Below, in pieces: positions 48,192 to 58,607 of a stretch of DNA of 64,000 nucleotides. The position numbers and the translations under genes were made by a program. Under the pieces are notes generated by a model. It saw nothing but the letters and a program-made list of their open reading frames with translations. It ran no database searches and was not told where the DNA came from. Source of the stretch: Corylus avellana (taxonomy: Eukaryota; Streptophyta; Magnoliopsida; Fagales; Betulaceae); contig NC_081542.1 in assembly GCF_901000735.1 (NCBI RefSeq), positions 18,925,093-18,989,092 of the forward strand, read 5' to 3'. The first letter of the stretch is position 1. Each line of letters starts with the position of its first letter.

Positions 48192-49946
48192 GACAAGGAG
48201 AAGGAGTAAATTAATAGGAAGGGAAAAAGAAGAAGGCAAAAGGAGAAATAATAAAAAGAAGGGAGGCTGTGATTATAAAATAAGGAAAGAAAATAATGGA
48301 GATTGAGAAGTGATAGGGGTGTAAAAGAAATATAAAGATGACAAAGGTGCGTTGATTGAGGGGAGGAAAAGGAAAAAATAATATAAAATAAAAATAATAA
48401 AATGAATCAGAAGGTGGTGTCGGCGAGTTCTAAAAATGGGAAGGGAAGAAAAGTGAAATAATCCATATAATTCTCTTAAAATAATCCATATAATTCTCTC
48501 TAATAATCAATCGTCTACTTTTTATTTTTTTATTTTTTAAAGCAAATAAGGAGTGGTAGAAGGATATTAATTCTAAGCAAGCAATCACGTGTTCCGAGTA
48601 ATCTCTTCAAATGAGGATTTTAAATTTGGGCGGCGTTATAAAGTAATCACTTTTTATTACTATTTAAATAAAAAAACCACTACAAAATAAAATTTTTTCA
48701 TTATTCCATACCAAACATTCTTAAATTTTTTTTTTTTTTTTTTTTCACATAAATCAAATTTTGCTACATTATCGAACTAAAACCCTTTAACAAACACTAG
48801 CGGCGTGATCAGCCTTGTGACCAATGGTCACCATGATGAGTTCTTTTTTTTTTTTAAATAATAATAATATGACCCGTGGGCCATAAGACAAGTGGGTTAG
48901 ATCCACTAGTGAACCCACGGGTTAGGAGGGGTTTTTATTTTTTTATTTTTTTTAATATCTTTTAATAGAAAATTAGGGTATTTTAAGAATTTCACACGTG
49001 AAATTTTAAACGAAACAAAAGTTTAATACACCAAAGTAAGAGTTTTTAAACATTAGAAGAGTGTTTGGAAAAAAACTTGTCATTTGACTCATTTCACGTG
49101 CAAGTGAAGTTACCCTAATTTTTTATTTTATTTTTTATTTTGTCACCGACTCTCTCTGCCACCTCAAAGCCCAAACGGAAACTCGGCGTCAGCTGACCGT
49201 TCTTTCCTTGAGTGGCGGTGGACTAGACTTTTGGTTGGCAGAAGGAAAAGAAGAGGTTGTATGCTTGTTTTGCTTTTAACATGATAGACCAAAGAAATAC
49301 AGTTTACTATTCTTCAAAGTACTAATCTTTACCCTCTTCCAAATCTCAAAAGAGTTGCATGCATCAACTGCGAGTATAGCCTGGCTCAAGTGAGTTTTGT
49401 GTGTGCTGATTAGTCAAGAGTAATCCAGATGTCCTAGACTGCAGCTGGATTGCAAAAACTAATTGAATCATCCACAAAATGGAGCCATACTCAACGTAAT
49501 TCAAGGTAAAAGCTTCAAATTCCCCTAGTTTCTGCAATGTTGTGAGCATAGATTTATTTTTTTATTTTTTTATTTTTTGGTGTTGAACATGACTCGTCCT
49601 TTTGGGTATTCTTTTGTTTTGCTTTAAAGATTGGATTTTTATGTGGGTTTTCTGTTTTTGGTTTGTGGGTGTTCTTGTTTTCATCAGGTTTGCTTTAGAG
49701 AGGAAGATTTAGATTGTGGGTGTTTACGTTTAATATATGAGAAGTAGTTGGATGAAGGAAGTATGTGCACGTGAGGTACTTCAATTCAAGTTAAGATACG
49801 CAGTTGGCTGATCGTTGGAGTCTAGTTAGAAGTAGAAAGTTCAATAAGAGAAGTAGCAGCAGTTTTCCTTGATTTTCTTTAAGTTTAAGGCATAAAACTA
49901 CTTTTTTTTGTTTTCCTATATAAATATATGTTACAATAGCTTCCCT
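48192..49946 (+). repeat. Mirror of the 32-35 kb spacer; unfilled site for two foldback elements and a copia
   Basis: Reverse complement of 35443 down to 26869, without foldback elements 1 and 2 and without the minus copia. About 49150-49720 is an NLR upstream-module part in plus orientation. It is noncoding. Confidence 0.8.
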
Positions 49947-49954
49947 TACCTTTC

Positions 49955-50209
49955 CGGATCAGGATCCCCTAAAATTCTTTCAAAATTTGAGTTTTTCAAA
50001 TTTCGAATCTTGACCTTACATCCTGAACTTAAGGGCCCAAAACAAAAGGCTTTTCAGTTTTCAACTTTAAAGTCAAAGCACATTCTGATTTTTAATTATT
50101 AAAAACTGAAAAGCCTATTGTTTTGGGCCCTTAAGGTCAGGATGGACGATCAAGATTCAAAATTTGAAAAACTCAAGTTTTGAAAGAATTCTAGGGAATC
50201 CTGATCTCC
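49955..50209. mobile_element. MITE of 255 bp with about 100-bp arms and 8-bp TSD
   Basis: The arms are near-perfect inverted repeats: gatcaggat-cc-ta-aattctttcaaaa..., cttaagggcccaaaacaa and ggcttttcagtttt are all repeated on the opposite strand at 50100-50205. The flanks are tacctttc (49947-49954 and 50210-50217). An 8-bp duplication fits hAT. A 64-codon frame at 49908 is not a gene. Confidence 0.85.
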
Positions 50210-50217
50210 TACCTTTC

Positions 50218-50815
50218 TTCATACAATTAAAATATTATCTTTTTACAAAATATAAGTTTCTAACTTACCTTCACTTTTTTTCACAAAATCTCAACACAAT
50301 TCTTAATTAAAGACAAAAAGATAAAAGAAAGAGAGAAAAGAGAAATGTTTATATTAAAATAATGTGTAGAGAACCACCAAAAGCATTGAGAAACATTGTA
50401 TCAACCCTTGGTTAAATATAAGAAATCTAATGTGAGTATGTTTTTGTGGATTTTCTGAAATTTTTTCTAAAGATAAGGAAGTGAATACTGAATATTATAT
50501 ATGGCATCTTCTGCTAACAATCTTGTGGAGTTTTGACATTTTCAGACAAGCTCGTTTTAATTGACCTTTAAATGATCCAAGTTCGAGCCGTTTAAGTTGT
50601 AGTCTACTGAAGCTGGAGGTGGAGGCGGAGGCGGAGAATATAGTTGTTGGCTTAATTATGACAATGGAAGAAGAAGGGTGAAGAAAATAGAAAAGATGAA
50701 AGAAGAGTTGAAAAGGTAACTTAGAAAAAGTAAAAGAGACATTCAAAAGGCTGTTTTCTTTGAATGGCATTAAAATGCACGACTTGACCAATAGACTAAG
50801 TTAGTATGTTAATAG

Positions 50816-50855
<40 letters not shown>

Positions 50856-51147
50856 CATACAAATATTAAGTAGCCTATAATTTATTTATCAAAGTAACCT
50901 ATACTTAATTATACTTAGTTAGTAACTTAATATATATTAACTTAGTTAATATGTTAGTTTATTAACTAACTAGTATGTTAATGCTAATCTCTTCTTAACA
51001 TGACTTCTTCTATGTATATTACTTAGAAATATTGAGTAACCTATAGTTAATTATATTTACTTAGCATATATCAATTAACTAGATAATATGTTAGTTTATG
51101 AACTAACTAGTTAGCATATTAACTAATACATACACATAAAAATATTA
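50218..51147. other. AT-rich spacer with a (TA)n tract
   Basis: No gene is supported. (TA)n at about 50817-50851, and tandem-like attaacta/gttagtt runs at 50930-51130. A 98-codon minus frame (50791-50495) has no family resemblance that I recognise. Confidence 0.5.
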
Positions 51148-51156
51148 AATAATCTA

Positions 51157-51318
51157 GGGTTAATAACTTTTTTGGTACCTGAGTTTTCACTTTTTTATTT
51201 TTTCCCCCCTGAGTTTTAAAACATGACAAATCTAGTACCCAACCTATGGGAAAAGACGGAATCACTACCTCCGTTAGGTTCCGTCAGTCCCAACTAACGG
51301 ACGTCCATGTCATCGCCA
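51157..51318 (+). repeat. Left TIR of the MuDR-like element
   Basis: Begins gggttaataacttttttgg; one mismatch (tccatgtc against tccacgtc) with the right TIR over 162 bp. Confidence 0.95.
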
Positions 51319-52903
51319 GTTATATGTCGACACGTGTCCACCATTAAATAAAAAAAAAGGTAAATCCACGTCGTTTAGATAATTAAACAAAAAAGTTAAA
51401 AAAAATCCACGTCGTTTAGATAATGTCACAAAAAAGTTAAAAAAAATTCGACGTTTCCCCCCTTTTCTCCATTCTTCCCGTTCGTCGTCGGCCTAGGGTT
51501 CATAAGAACCGTATTTTCCCCAAATTTTTGTTCTAGGGTTTCCATTTAGGTGGGTCGATTCTCGATTGCGATTGCAATTTGGCTTATGATTGGAAGTATT
51601 ATCGGCGAAAGTTTGAGTGTTTGAGTTTGATTTTGGGTGTGGATTGGTAGTTGGGTTGGGGCGATTTCGGGAAGGAAATCGACCTTGCGGCGTGGTTGGA
51701 CCTGATTTCAGCACGTTGGCGAAGACCTTCTACACGGGAGGAGCAAAATGGGACGACCTCGGAGAAATCGGAATCGGAGAGGTGAAGGTATGTACTGTTG
51801 CAAAAAAGTTAGAGAATAAAATAGGGCATACTTTTGCTTTGCTGAACTGAATCCCCCACCAGTGGGGTGTTTTTTTAATACTATATAGCATATGGGTTTG
51901 AGACGTTGCAATCACTTATCACTTTATGGCTGCCTGTTTTTTTAGTTGTCGCTTAGTGTAGTACTTTTTGTCTGTTTTGAAGCCAAGTAGAAAGTTCTCA
52001 CCTTTTTCACATTGGAAACTTTAATATATGGTTGTTGTGTTGTGTTGTGTTGGTTGTCAGTGGGCTATTGAAAACTTTTATATATGCTTTTGAAGACTTG
52101 TTTATTGTTGCTGCTGTAATGTGAGATTGTTTGGTGGGTGGGGGCCAATGTGCATGATAGCTTGAGTTGGTACGTAGGTCTGTATGTGTCTCATATGTCC
52201 ATTATTTTGTTGACACAGGATCACCACTTACAAGATCCATTGATCTCGTTATTCACCATCATGGTTCATTTTGTAGACCACGTATGAAGTATGTAGGGGG
52301 GAAGTGATGACTTTTCCTGGTTTAGAGATTTCTGTGTTAAGCTACTCACATATTATAACCATAGTGGAAGTATACCTTGGTTATCAATATGGAAAGGTGC
52401 TTGCTCTCTATTACAAGGTTGATGATTATGAAGAAATTCTTGAACTTACAAGGAGAAATCATTGCCAAGAGATATTTAAGGTGTTTGACTGCGAGTCCAA
52501 AAACTTGCATGTGTTTGTAGATCATGGAGATACAGAAGTTGGTGAAAATGAAGGTGGAGTTGTAGAAGAAGTTGGAGTTGTAGTTGGTGAAAAGGAAGGT
52601 GAAGTTGGAGTTGTAGTTGGTGAAAAGGATAGAGTTGGAGAAGTTGAAGAAAAAACAGATATGGTCAATGTAGAAGAAGATGGAGACAAACATAGTTGGG
52701 CTATTGTTGAAGTCAGATGGTTTTATAAGTTATCATGTAGATGAGTTTGTGGATCATGAGGATAATCATGGATATGAAGAGGTGCTTATAAAGGAGATCA
52801 AAAAAGAGAAGGTTGAGCAAAATGTCAAAGAGATAGAAAAACAAATGAAGCAGCAAAAGAGTGTTGAGCAAACTTCTTCGAGGGAGAAGAAAAAGGGGAA
52901 GAT

Positions 52904-53026
52904 GCAGTCCACAGCCAAACAGTCCACACGCAAGCAGTCCACTGCCAGACAGTCCACACGCAAGCAGTCCACTGCCAGGCAGTCCACACGCAAGCAGTCC
53001 ACTGCCAGACAGTCCACAACCAGGTA
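52904..53026 (+). repeat. 15/30-bp minisatellite in the transposase gene
   Basis: About eight units of 15 bp alternate between cagtccacacgcaag and cagtccactgccag(a/g), and encode alternating QSTRK and QSTAR. This puts a basic Ser/Thr-rich stretch in front of a strongly acidic one (EDGEDEDEEYEQDE). The open frames antisense to it are shadows. Confidence 0.9.
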
Positions 53027-54223
53027 TTCCAGACGCAGGCAGCCTCCATGTCATGGATATAACGAAGATGGTGAGGATGAAGATGAAGAATATGAGCAGG
53101 ATGAAGTGGATATTCCACCTCTTCCATTTAGTGATTTTGAAGATACTGATGGAATGGAGGATGACGCTTATGTCAATCCCAAAAAGAAGAAGTTCTACGG
53201 GTAGCAAGGGAGGCTGCAATGAAGTGGTTCAAGCCATTGGGTGAAGCATCATCATCAGCTCCTAAGGAGGTTCACACTGGAAATGGCAAACTCAAACAAC
53301 CGAATGAAGAGGGTGTGGAAAGTCCTGAACTGCTCAGCCTAGAAATTGATGAGAATGCTGAAGGTACAAGTAAAAGAAAAAGAAAAAGGAGAAAGTATCC
53401 GGAATGGCATGGACTGCATGATCTGAAAGAGAAGATTGAAATACATGTGGGACAATTATTTGCAAACCCATCTAACTTTAAAGAGGCACTACAGCTGTAT
53501 GCAGTACAAAATTGCTTCGATTACACATACATGCATAACGACAAAAAGCGTGTTTCAGCCTATTGTAAGCAAAAATGTGGATGGAGAGTATATGCATCAT
53601 GGAAGAGTAATACAAAATACTTTCAAATAAAGACATTAGAAAAAGTTCATAATTGTGGAAGTCATTACTACAATAAAAGAGTGTCAATCAAGTGGGCAGC
53701 AAACCGATACATCGATAACTTCAGAGATCAACCAAATTGGAAGGCTAGTGCTTTGAAAGAGGCGGTTCGAAGGGATTACAATGTGGAGCTAACTTTGCTT
53801 GCTTGCTACCGTGCCAAACGAATGGCATTGAAGTTATTAGCCAGATCAGATGATGGGCAATACAAATTTACGAGAGCGTATTGTAATGCACTACGTCAGT
53901 GGAATCCCGGTAGCTCAACTTACATACAAAGAAATGGGATATTCTTTAAAAGGATATACGTTTCCTTAGATGCTTGTAAGCGGGGTTTCTTGGCTGGATG
54001 TAGGCCGATGATATGTGTGGATGCCTGCTTTATGAAAGGTCAGCATGGTGGGCAACTGCATGCTGCCATTGCACGGGATGTGAATGATAACATCTTCCCA
54101 ATAGCATATGCTTTATGCGAGACTGAAAGTAGAGGCACATGGACATGGTTTTTGAACACTTTGTTGGAGGATATTGGGAATCCAAGGGAGCACAAGTGGT
54201 CATTTATGTCGGACAGACAAAAG

Positions 54224-54310
54224 GTAACAACCTAACATCTTAATTGAATGAATGCTTGATTAAATTGTGCTAATTACATATGTTAATTAAATTGTGATCT
54301 TCTTACACAG
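54224..54310 (+). other. Intron in the MULE transposase gene
   Basis: 87 bp from gtaaca to cttacacag, phase 0, between the codons for SDRQK and GLMEAI. Removing it restores the conserved SDRQKGL motif. Confidence 0.9.
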
Positions 54311-55640
54311 GGGCTGATGGAAGCCATAGAGTACCTGATGCCTGATGTGGAACACAGGCTATGTGTTCGACATTTGCATGCAAACTTCAAGAACAAGAGT
54401 TACAAGGGCAAAGCGTACAAGGATGCATTGTGGGGTGCAGCTTGAGCAGCAAATGAAAATCAATTCAAGTACTACATGTCAGTGATAAAAGGAATGGATA
54501 CTGCAGCCCATGAATACATTGCCAAGGTGAACCCAAAGATGTGGTCAAGGCATGCTTTTAGGGAGACCAGTTGCAGTGACATACTTTTGAACAATATAGC
54601 TGAGACTTTCAATGCATGGGTACTTGAAGCTAGAGATCAGCCCATTCTTACTTGCATGGAGATGATAAGGCGGCAACTGATGAATCGGATTAGCCAAAAA
54701 AGAAATGGTGCTGCAACATCAACCAATATTATTTGCCCTAAGATTGTAAAAAAGTTAGATAGGAACGAGTCAGATGCTAGGAATTACATCTCCCACTGGA
54801 GTAACGACTTGACATTTGAGGTTGACCACAGCCATGAAGCTAGGAGGGTTGTCAATTTGAAATCGAGAACCTGTGGATGTGGTAGGTGGCAAAAGAATAG
54901 GATTCCATGCCCTCATGCTTGCTGTGCAATTTACCAAAATAGGGAAACTCCAGAAAAGTATGTAAGTGACTGGTACTTAATGGATACGTATAAGAAGTCA
55001 TATGCATATAGCATCAAGCCGATGCCTGGCCCTAAAGATTGGGCTATTAACAATGATGACGAAGTCACACTGCCACCTTTACCCAAAAAACAACGAGGTA
55101 GGCCGATGAAGGTGAGAAGAAGAGGAGCTGATGAAAACGAGCCTGATGAAAGTGTTAAGGTGAGTCGAAAGGGGTATGATGTACGGTGTGAAAACTGCAA
55201 TCAGCTGGGCCACAACGCTAGGAGTTGCACCCGACCACAAAATCCAAATAGGAAGATATACCCAAAGAAGGTTAAGAAGCCACAATTGAACACTGACACT
55301 GAGGTACGTTTCTACATAATACTCTAAGGTAGTTTGACATTTGATATTTTAAATGTTTTCCATATTCATGTTTTTTTATTCTATGGTGTGATAGGGAGGT
55401 ACCTCACAGACAATGCATCCAACTGACATACCCCAATCAACTGCCACTGCAAGTGGACAAAGTAGAAGGTCGGCTAGGCTACAAACAATGGTGAGTTCAT
55501 CAGTTTTGGTTCTTGTGTAGTAAGAATTTGTATGCAAAGTGTTAATTATATTGCCTATGTTGATGCAGGCTAAGGCATCACAGCCAGTGGGGCAACACCA
55601 ACCTCATCCACAGTTAACACAATTCAGGGCAACACAATAG

Positions 55641-56232
55641 GGAATGTAGTTGGAATGTAGTTGGAATGTGACATGGAGATGTAATTTTTTTGAGCACGCT
55701 TGGATGTAGGTTAATGGTAGTTTGTGGCATAATTGTATTGACAATGCGGCGTGTTTTTTGTGAATGTGGCATATAGGAATTACGGTTTTTGTGACAATGT
55801 GGGTTAATGGAAGTTTGTAACTTATTTGTTTATTTGGAATTTATGGCATATTTGGACGTTTTAGTTGGAATGTACATGATGTGGTCTAGATTGTGAAAGT
55901 ACTTGTTTAGTTGGAATGTTCATGATATGGTCGGGATTGGGTTAATGGACAATGTGGAAGGACTTGTTTAATTCGAATTTATGGGCATATTTGGACGTGG
56001 TTCAAATTAAACCAATATGCTTTGTTTGAGTATGGTCCAATGTAGACCAATATGCAGTGTACATTCCAAATGGTCCAAATTGGTCTTCTTCGAATGCATA
56101 TGCATGGTATGCTCAAATTATGGTCACTGTTTGGAATGTCAATAATTTGGTCAAATTAAGTTGAAACAGTATTGACAAAACATTTAGTGTCTATAATTAA
56201 TTACTTGCATAAATATATACATTACAAAACAC
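55641..56232. other. Region between the two MULE genes
   Basis: About 590 bp where the 3' ends of the convergent genes meet. It contains repeated tggaatgt/ttggac words (gtagttggaatgtag twice at 55650-55670) but no gene. Confidence 0.6.
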
Positions 56233-57022
56233 TCATTTACTTAGTGCAATAATGCCAATCAACATTATTATCATCAACCATGACAACAATAAACCAAACA
56301 TGAGAAATTTCTCTCTTGCCCTATACACATCCTTCTCCTTCTCTAAGTAGGTAAGCATTTCCAATTGTCTATCATCCCCCTTCTCTAGCTGATTTACCCT
56401 TGCAATGTAGCCATCACATTCAGTCTCAAGGTCTTTCACCATTGCCAAATATTGACAGTTTTCATTCACCAGCTCTTTCACCCTATCCAACAGGGTAGGA
56501 ATAACTTTCATACCCCTGTCACAAATTGGTTTGTCCATCCATTTGAAAAATCGGCATGCTGCTTTTCTCTGTATATACATAAAATATCAAAATATCAATC
56601 CAACCATTACACTCACTTCATGCAGGAATAACTTTCATACCAATATGCATTGTGCAATGAAACTACTCACGTTAGAATCATAGGTAGCACAACCCCAAAA
56701 TCTCCTTCCAGGGTTTTCTGGAGTCCAGAATGTCTTCAATGGTGCAGGTAACGAGCAGTAACAAACCTAGGATGTCTGAGTACATTCCACCAAAGAAGAC
56801 CCAGATGCAGATGATGACTTCATTAGCTCCTAAGGAAAATAGCGTGAACCCTAGCTTAATTTTGGTACAGTATTCACCAAAAAAAGGCAAAGCTGAAATT
56901 TGGGTACAGAATCCACCGAAAAAACTAAAGCTCAAGATTGGTTGATTGGTTTGAGTAGATACCTTATCCAAGCCAAGAGAAGATTCCTTTCCTTTGGATT
57001 CCCGTAATCGACTTGATGACAT
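56233..57022 (-). CDS. GRF zinc-finger, coiled-coil, C-terminal membrane-anchor protein (three exons)
   Basis: Exons: 57022-56963 (20 codons), 56766-56671 (32 codons), 56568-56233 (111 codons plus stop). Introns are GT-AG and phase 0 (gtatct...cctag; gtgagt...tacag). The 163-residue product has a Ser/Lys-rich start, a GRF zinc finger split by intron 2 (CYC..., TPENPGRRFWGC, then ACRFFKWMD), a Glu/Lys-rich coiled coil (VKELVNEN...LEKEKDVYRARE) and a final hydrophobic helix (FLMFGLLLSWLMIIMLIGI). GRF fingers bind single-stranded nucleic acid in known proteins. No stop or frameshift is seen, whereas the transposase gene is broken. It begins 414 bp inside the right TIR, in the position mudrB holds in maize MuDR, but shows no resemblance that I can see to it. 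Its role is unknown. Reading the two exon-size frames without splicing would miss the finger. Confidence 0.85.
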
Positions 57023-57436
57023 TTTCTTCTCTGCGCTTTCCAGTACGAGTTCTCAAGGTTGACGGATGGAAGACAGTTCGATATCCCTTACGCGTGCGTC
57101 TGCAAACCAGATTGAAGCTCGATTCTAGGGTTCAGGTCATTTAGAGATAACTAGGTATGTAGCTCTGGTTGAAGAAGAAGAAGAAGGAAGGTAACAGAAG
57201 GAAAGGGAGCTCGACCTTACCGTACCTACGTGTGAGACTGATCGAAGCTCAATTCGAGTAGCAAGAGAACAAATTGTGGAGAAGGAAGAGAACGGATTGT
57301 GGAGCTCGTGGTCTAGGGCTCATGCGATTTAGGGGTAAACGGACAAGGAAGGAAGCTCGGGTTTGAAGGAGGAAGATGAAACCTATTAGCTGATGTGGAA
57401 CCAGGTGACAGATGTCGCCATTATAGCGTAGTTATG
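57023..57436 (-). other. Presumed promoter region of the GRF gene
   Basis: Noncoding, between the ATG at 57022 and the right TIR. It contains a gaagaagaagaagaagg tract. No TATA box is clear. By analogy with MuDR the TIR may carry the promoter; this is inference. Confidence 0.45.
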
Positions 57437-57598
57437 TGGCGATGACGTGGACGTCCGTTAGTTGGGACTGACGGAACCTAACGGAGGTAGTGATTCCGTC
57501 TTTTCCCATAGGTTGGGTACTAGATTTGTCATGTTTTAAAACTCAGGGGGGAAAAAATAAAAAAGTGAAAACTCAGGTACCAAAAAAGTTATTAACCC
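57437..57598 (-). repeat. Right TIR of the MuDR-like element
   Basis: Ends gttattaaccc and is the inverse of the left TIR. Confidence 0.95.
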
Positions 57599-57607
57599 AA
57601 TAATCTA

Positions 57608-57685
57608 TATAACATATACTACTTAATTACTAATATACATATTTAAATTTATATAACTTATCTTTTGTAATATATTAATATATTT

Positions 57686-57729
<44 letters not shown>

Positions 57730-57950
57730 AGAAATATGAACGAGCTAATGAGTTGGACTAACGAGCCGTGCTAGCGATCCAGTCCAGCTTTAAATGAGTC
57801 GAGCTCGCGAACCCCTGTCGAGTTTAATCGAGTGAGCGGAGTATGTATCACTTGCTAATTGAGCAGGTTTCTACAATAACGAGCGAGTTTGGGTCGAGCT
57901 TAATCGAGCAAATTGTCGAGCGTTTTGGCTCGTTTACTGCCCTAAGTATG
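57608..57950. other. (TA)n tract and a gagc-rich MITE-like segment
   Basis: (TA)n at about 57689-57727. Then many gagc/gctc words (gtcgagctcgcgaac, gggtcgagcttaatcgagc) ending at gtttactgcccta. Such subterminal gagct repeats occur in non-autonomous hAT elements, and a similar stretch is at 61515-61690. Ends and duplication were not fixed. Confidence 0.45.
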
Positions 57951-58507
57951 TCTTTGTATTAGTTATTGCTCTATTGGAAGATGAGACTTGGAGTTTGTAC
58001 TTTCTAACTATAATGGACCTATATAATGCTGGTGGGAGTGGGAGAATATATCTTAGTGTTAAGAATATAAATGGTTGTTTTGCCTTGCTCAATTGAGTCG
58101 TAGGCTGTATGTATATATAGAATAGAATTACATATTTGAATTTAAATTACAATTGACTAATCTACAGAGATAATTTAAATTACAATTGAAACTCTATCCT
58201 AAGAAGTCTATCTAATATGATAAGAAGAGAGCTTATCTATAATAGATACAATATGTTTGAATTTGCATATTTGCTGTTTATATCACGGTGGATTATAATT
58301 ATCCTTTACACTTAGAGACGAAATGAGATTTTTGATTTATCGTGTTTAGATTATTTATATATCTCTAATTGATGTTTTATAAGTAATTTGGTAGTATAAG
58401 TAGTTGGTTATTGGATAAAATATAACTTAAAAAAATGTTTCAATTAGATTTAATATCAATGCTTAGTATAAATTGTATTTGCTTTTCCTTACTCTTTATC
58501 TTTGGAC
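57951..58507 (+). repeat. Copy of the NLR A upstream region (like 10420-10780)
   Basis: aagtatgtctttgtattag, gagacttggagtttgta and ggagaatatatcttag match 10420-10530 in the same orientation. It is interrupted by the solo LTR at 58057 and ends at a gap. Confidence 0.8.
58057..58310. mobile_element. Small solo LTR (254 bp), copia-like
   Basis: Ends TGTTAAGAATA...ATCCTTTACA, flanked by CTTAG (58052-58056 and 58311-58315). The empty paralogous site at 10525-10535 has a single cttag between gaatatat and acacgaa. It differs from the 158-bp LTRs of the copia pair. Confidence 0.9.
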
Positions 58508-58607
58508 NNNNNNNNNNNNNNNNNNNNNNNNNNNNNNNNNNNNNNNNNNNNNNNNNNNNNNNNNNNNNNNNNNNNNNNNNNNNNNNNNNNNNNNNNNNNN
58601 NNNNNNN
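58508..58607. other. Assembly gap (100 N)
   Basis: Exactly 100 N. Left is NLR A-type upstream sequence, right is NLR 3' flank. Confidence 0.95.

Larger units (their letters stand above)
51748..55640 (+). pseudogene. mudrA-type MULE transposase, spliced, with a few breaks
   Basis: Exon model: 51748-51787 (13 codons plus 1 nt, donor gtatgt), 52219-54223, 54311-55303, 55395-55490, 55569-55640; all junctions are GT-AG and in phase. Domains: a PB1-like N-terminus (IHHHGSF..., KYVGG), an acidic region holding a QSTRK/QSTAR repeat, MuDR DNA-binding domain (about 53430-53700), MULE catalytic domain with VDACFMKG (first catalytic D), SDRQKGLMEAI, a SWIM zinc finger (CGCGRWQKNRIPCPHAC, about 54870) and a CCHC knuckle CENCNQLGHNARSC (about 55190). 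Breaks: one-base loss near 52295, frame changes near 52700 and 53205, and TGA at 54443-54445. The family cuts at TIR ends and inserts with 9-bp duplications. The first exon is predicted from splice phase only. Confidence 0.85.
51157..57598 (+). mobile_element. MuDR-like element (6,442 bp), two convergent genes
   Basis: Perfect 9-bp target duplication aataatcta (51148-51156 and 57599-57607) and 162-bp TIRs (51157-51318; 57437-57598) that differ by one base by eye. A mudrA-type transposase gene runs from the left TIR (51748-55640), and a GRF zinc-finger gene runs inward from the right TIR (57022-56233). The TIR identity and intact duplication point to a recent insertion. Foldback elements 1 and 2 share the gggttaa start and ccgttag block with these TIRs, but are otherwise different. 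Confidence 0.95.

Noticed and set aside
50495..50791. 98-codon minus frame
   Set aside because: No family resemblance, no conserved copy, AT-rich composition.
52713..53219. 168-codon antisense frame with CGLPGSGLLA repeats
   Set aside because: Shadow of the transposase minisatellite on the opposite strand.
56678..57022. Single 114-codon hydrophobic frame on the minus strand
   Set aside because: It reads through intron 1; the GRF finger appears only when the intron is removed and the next exon is read in its own frame.
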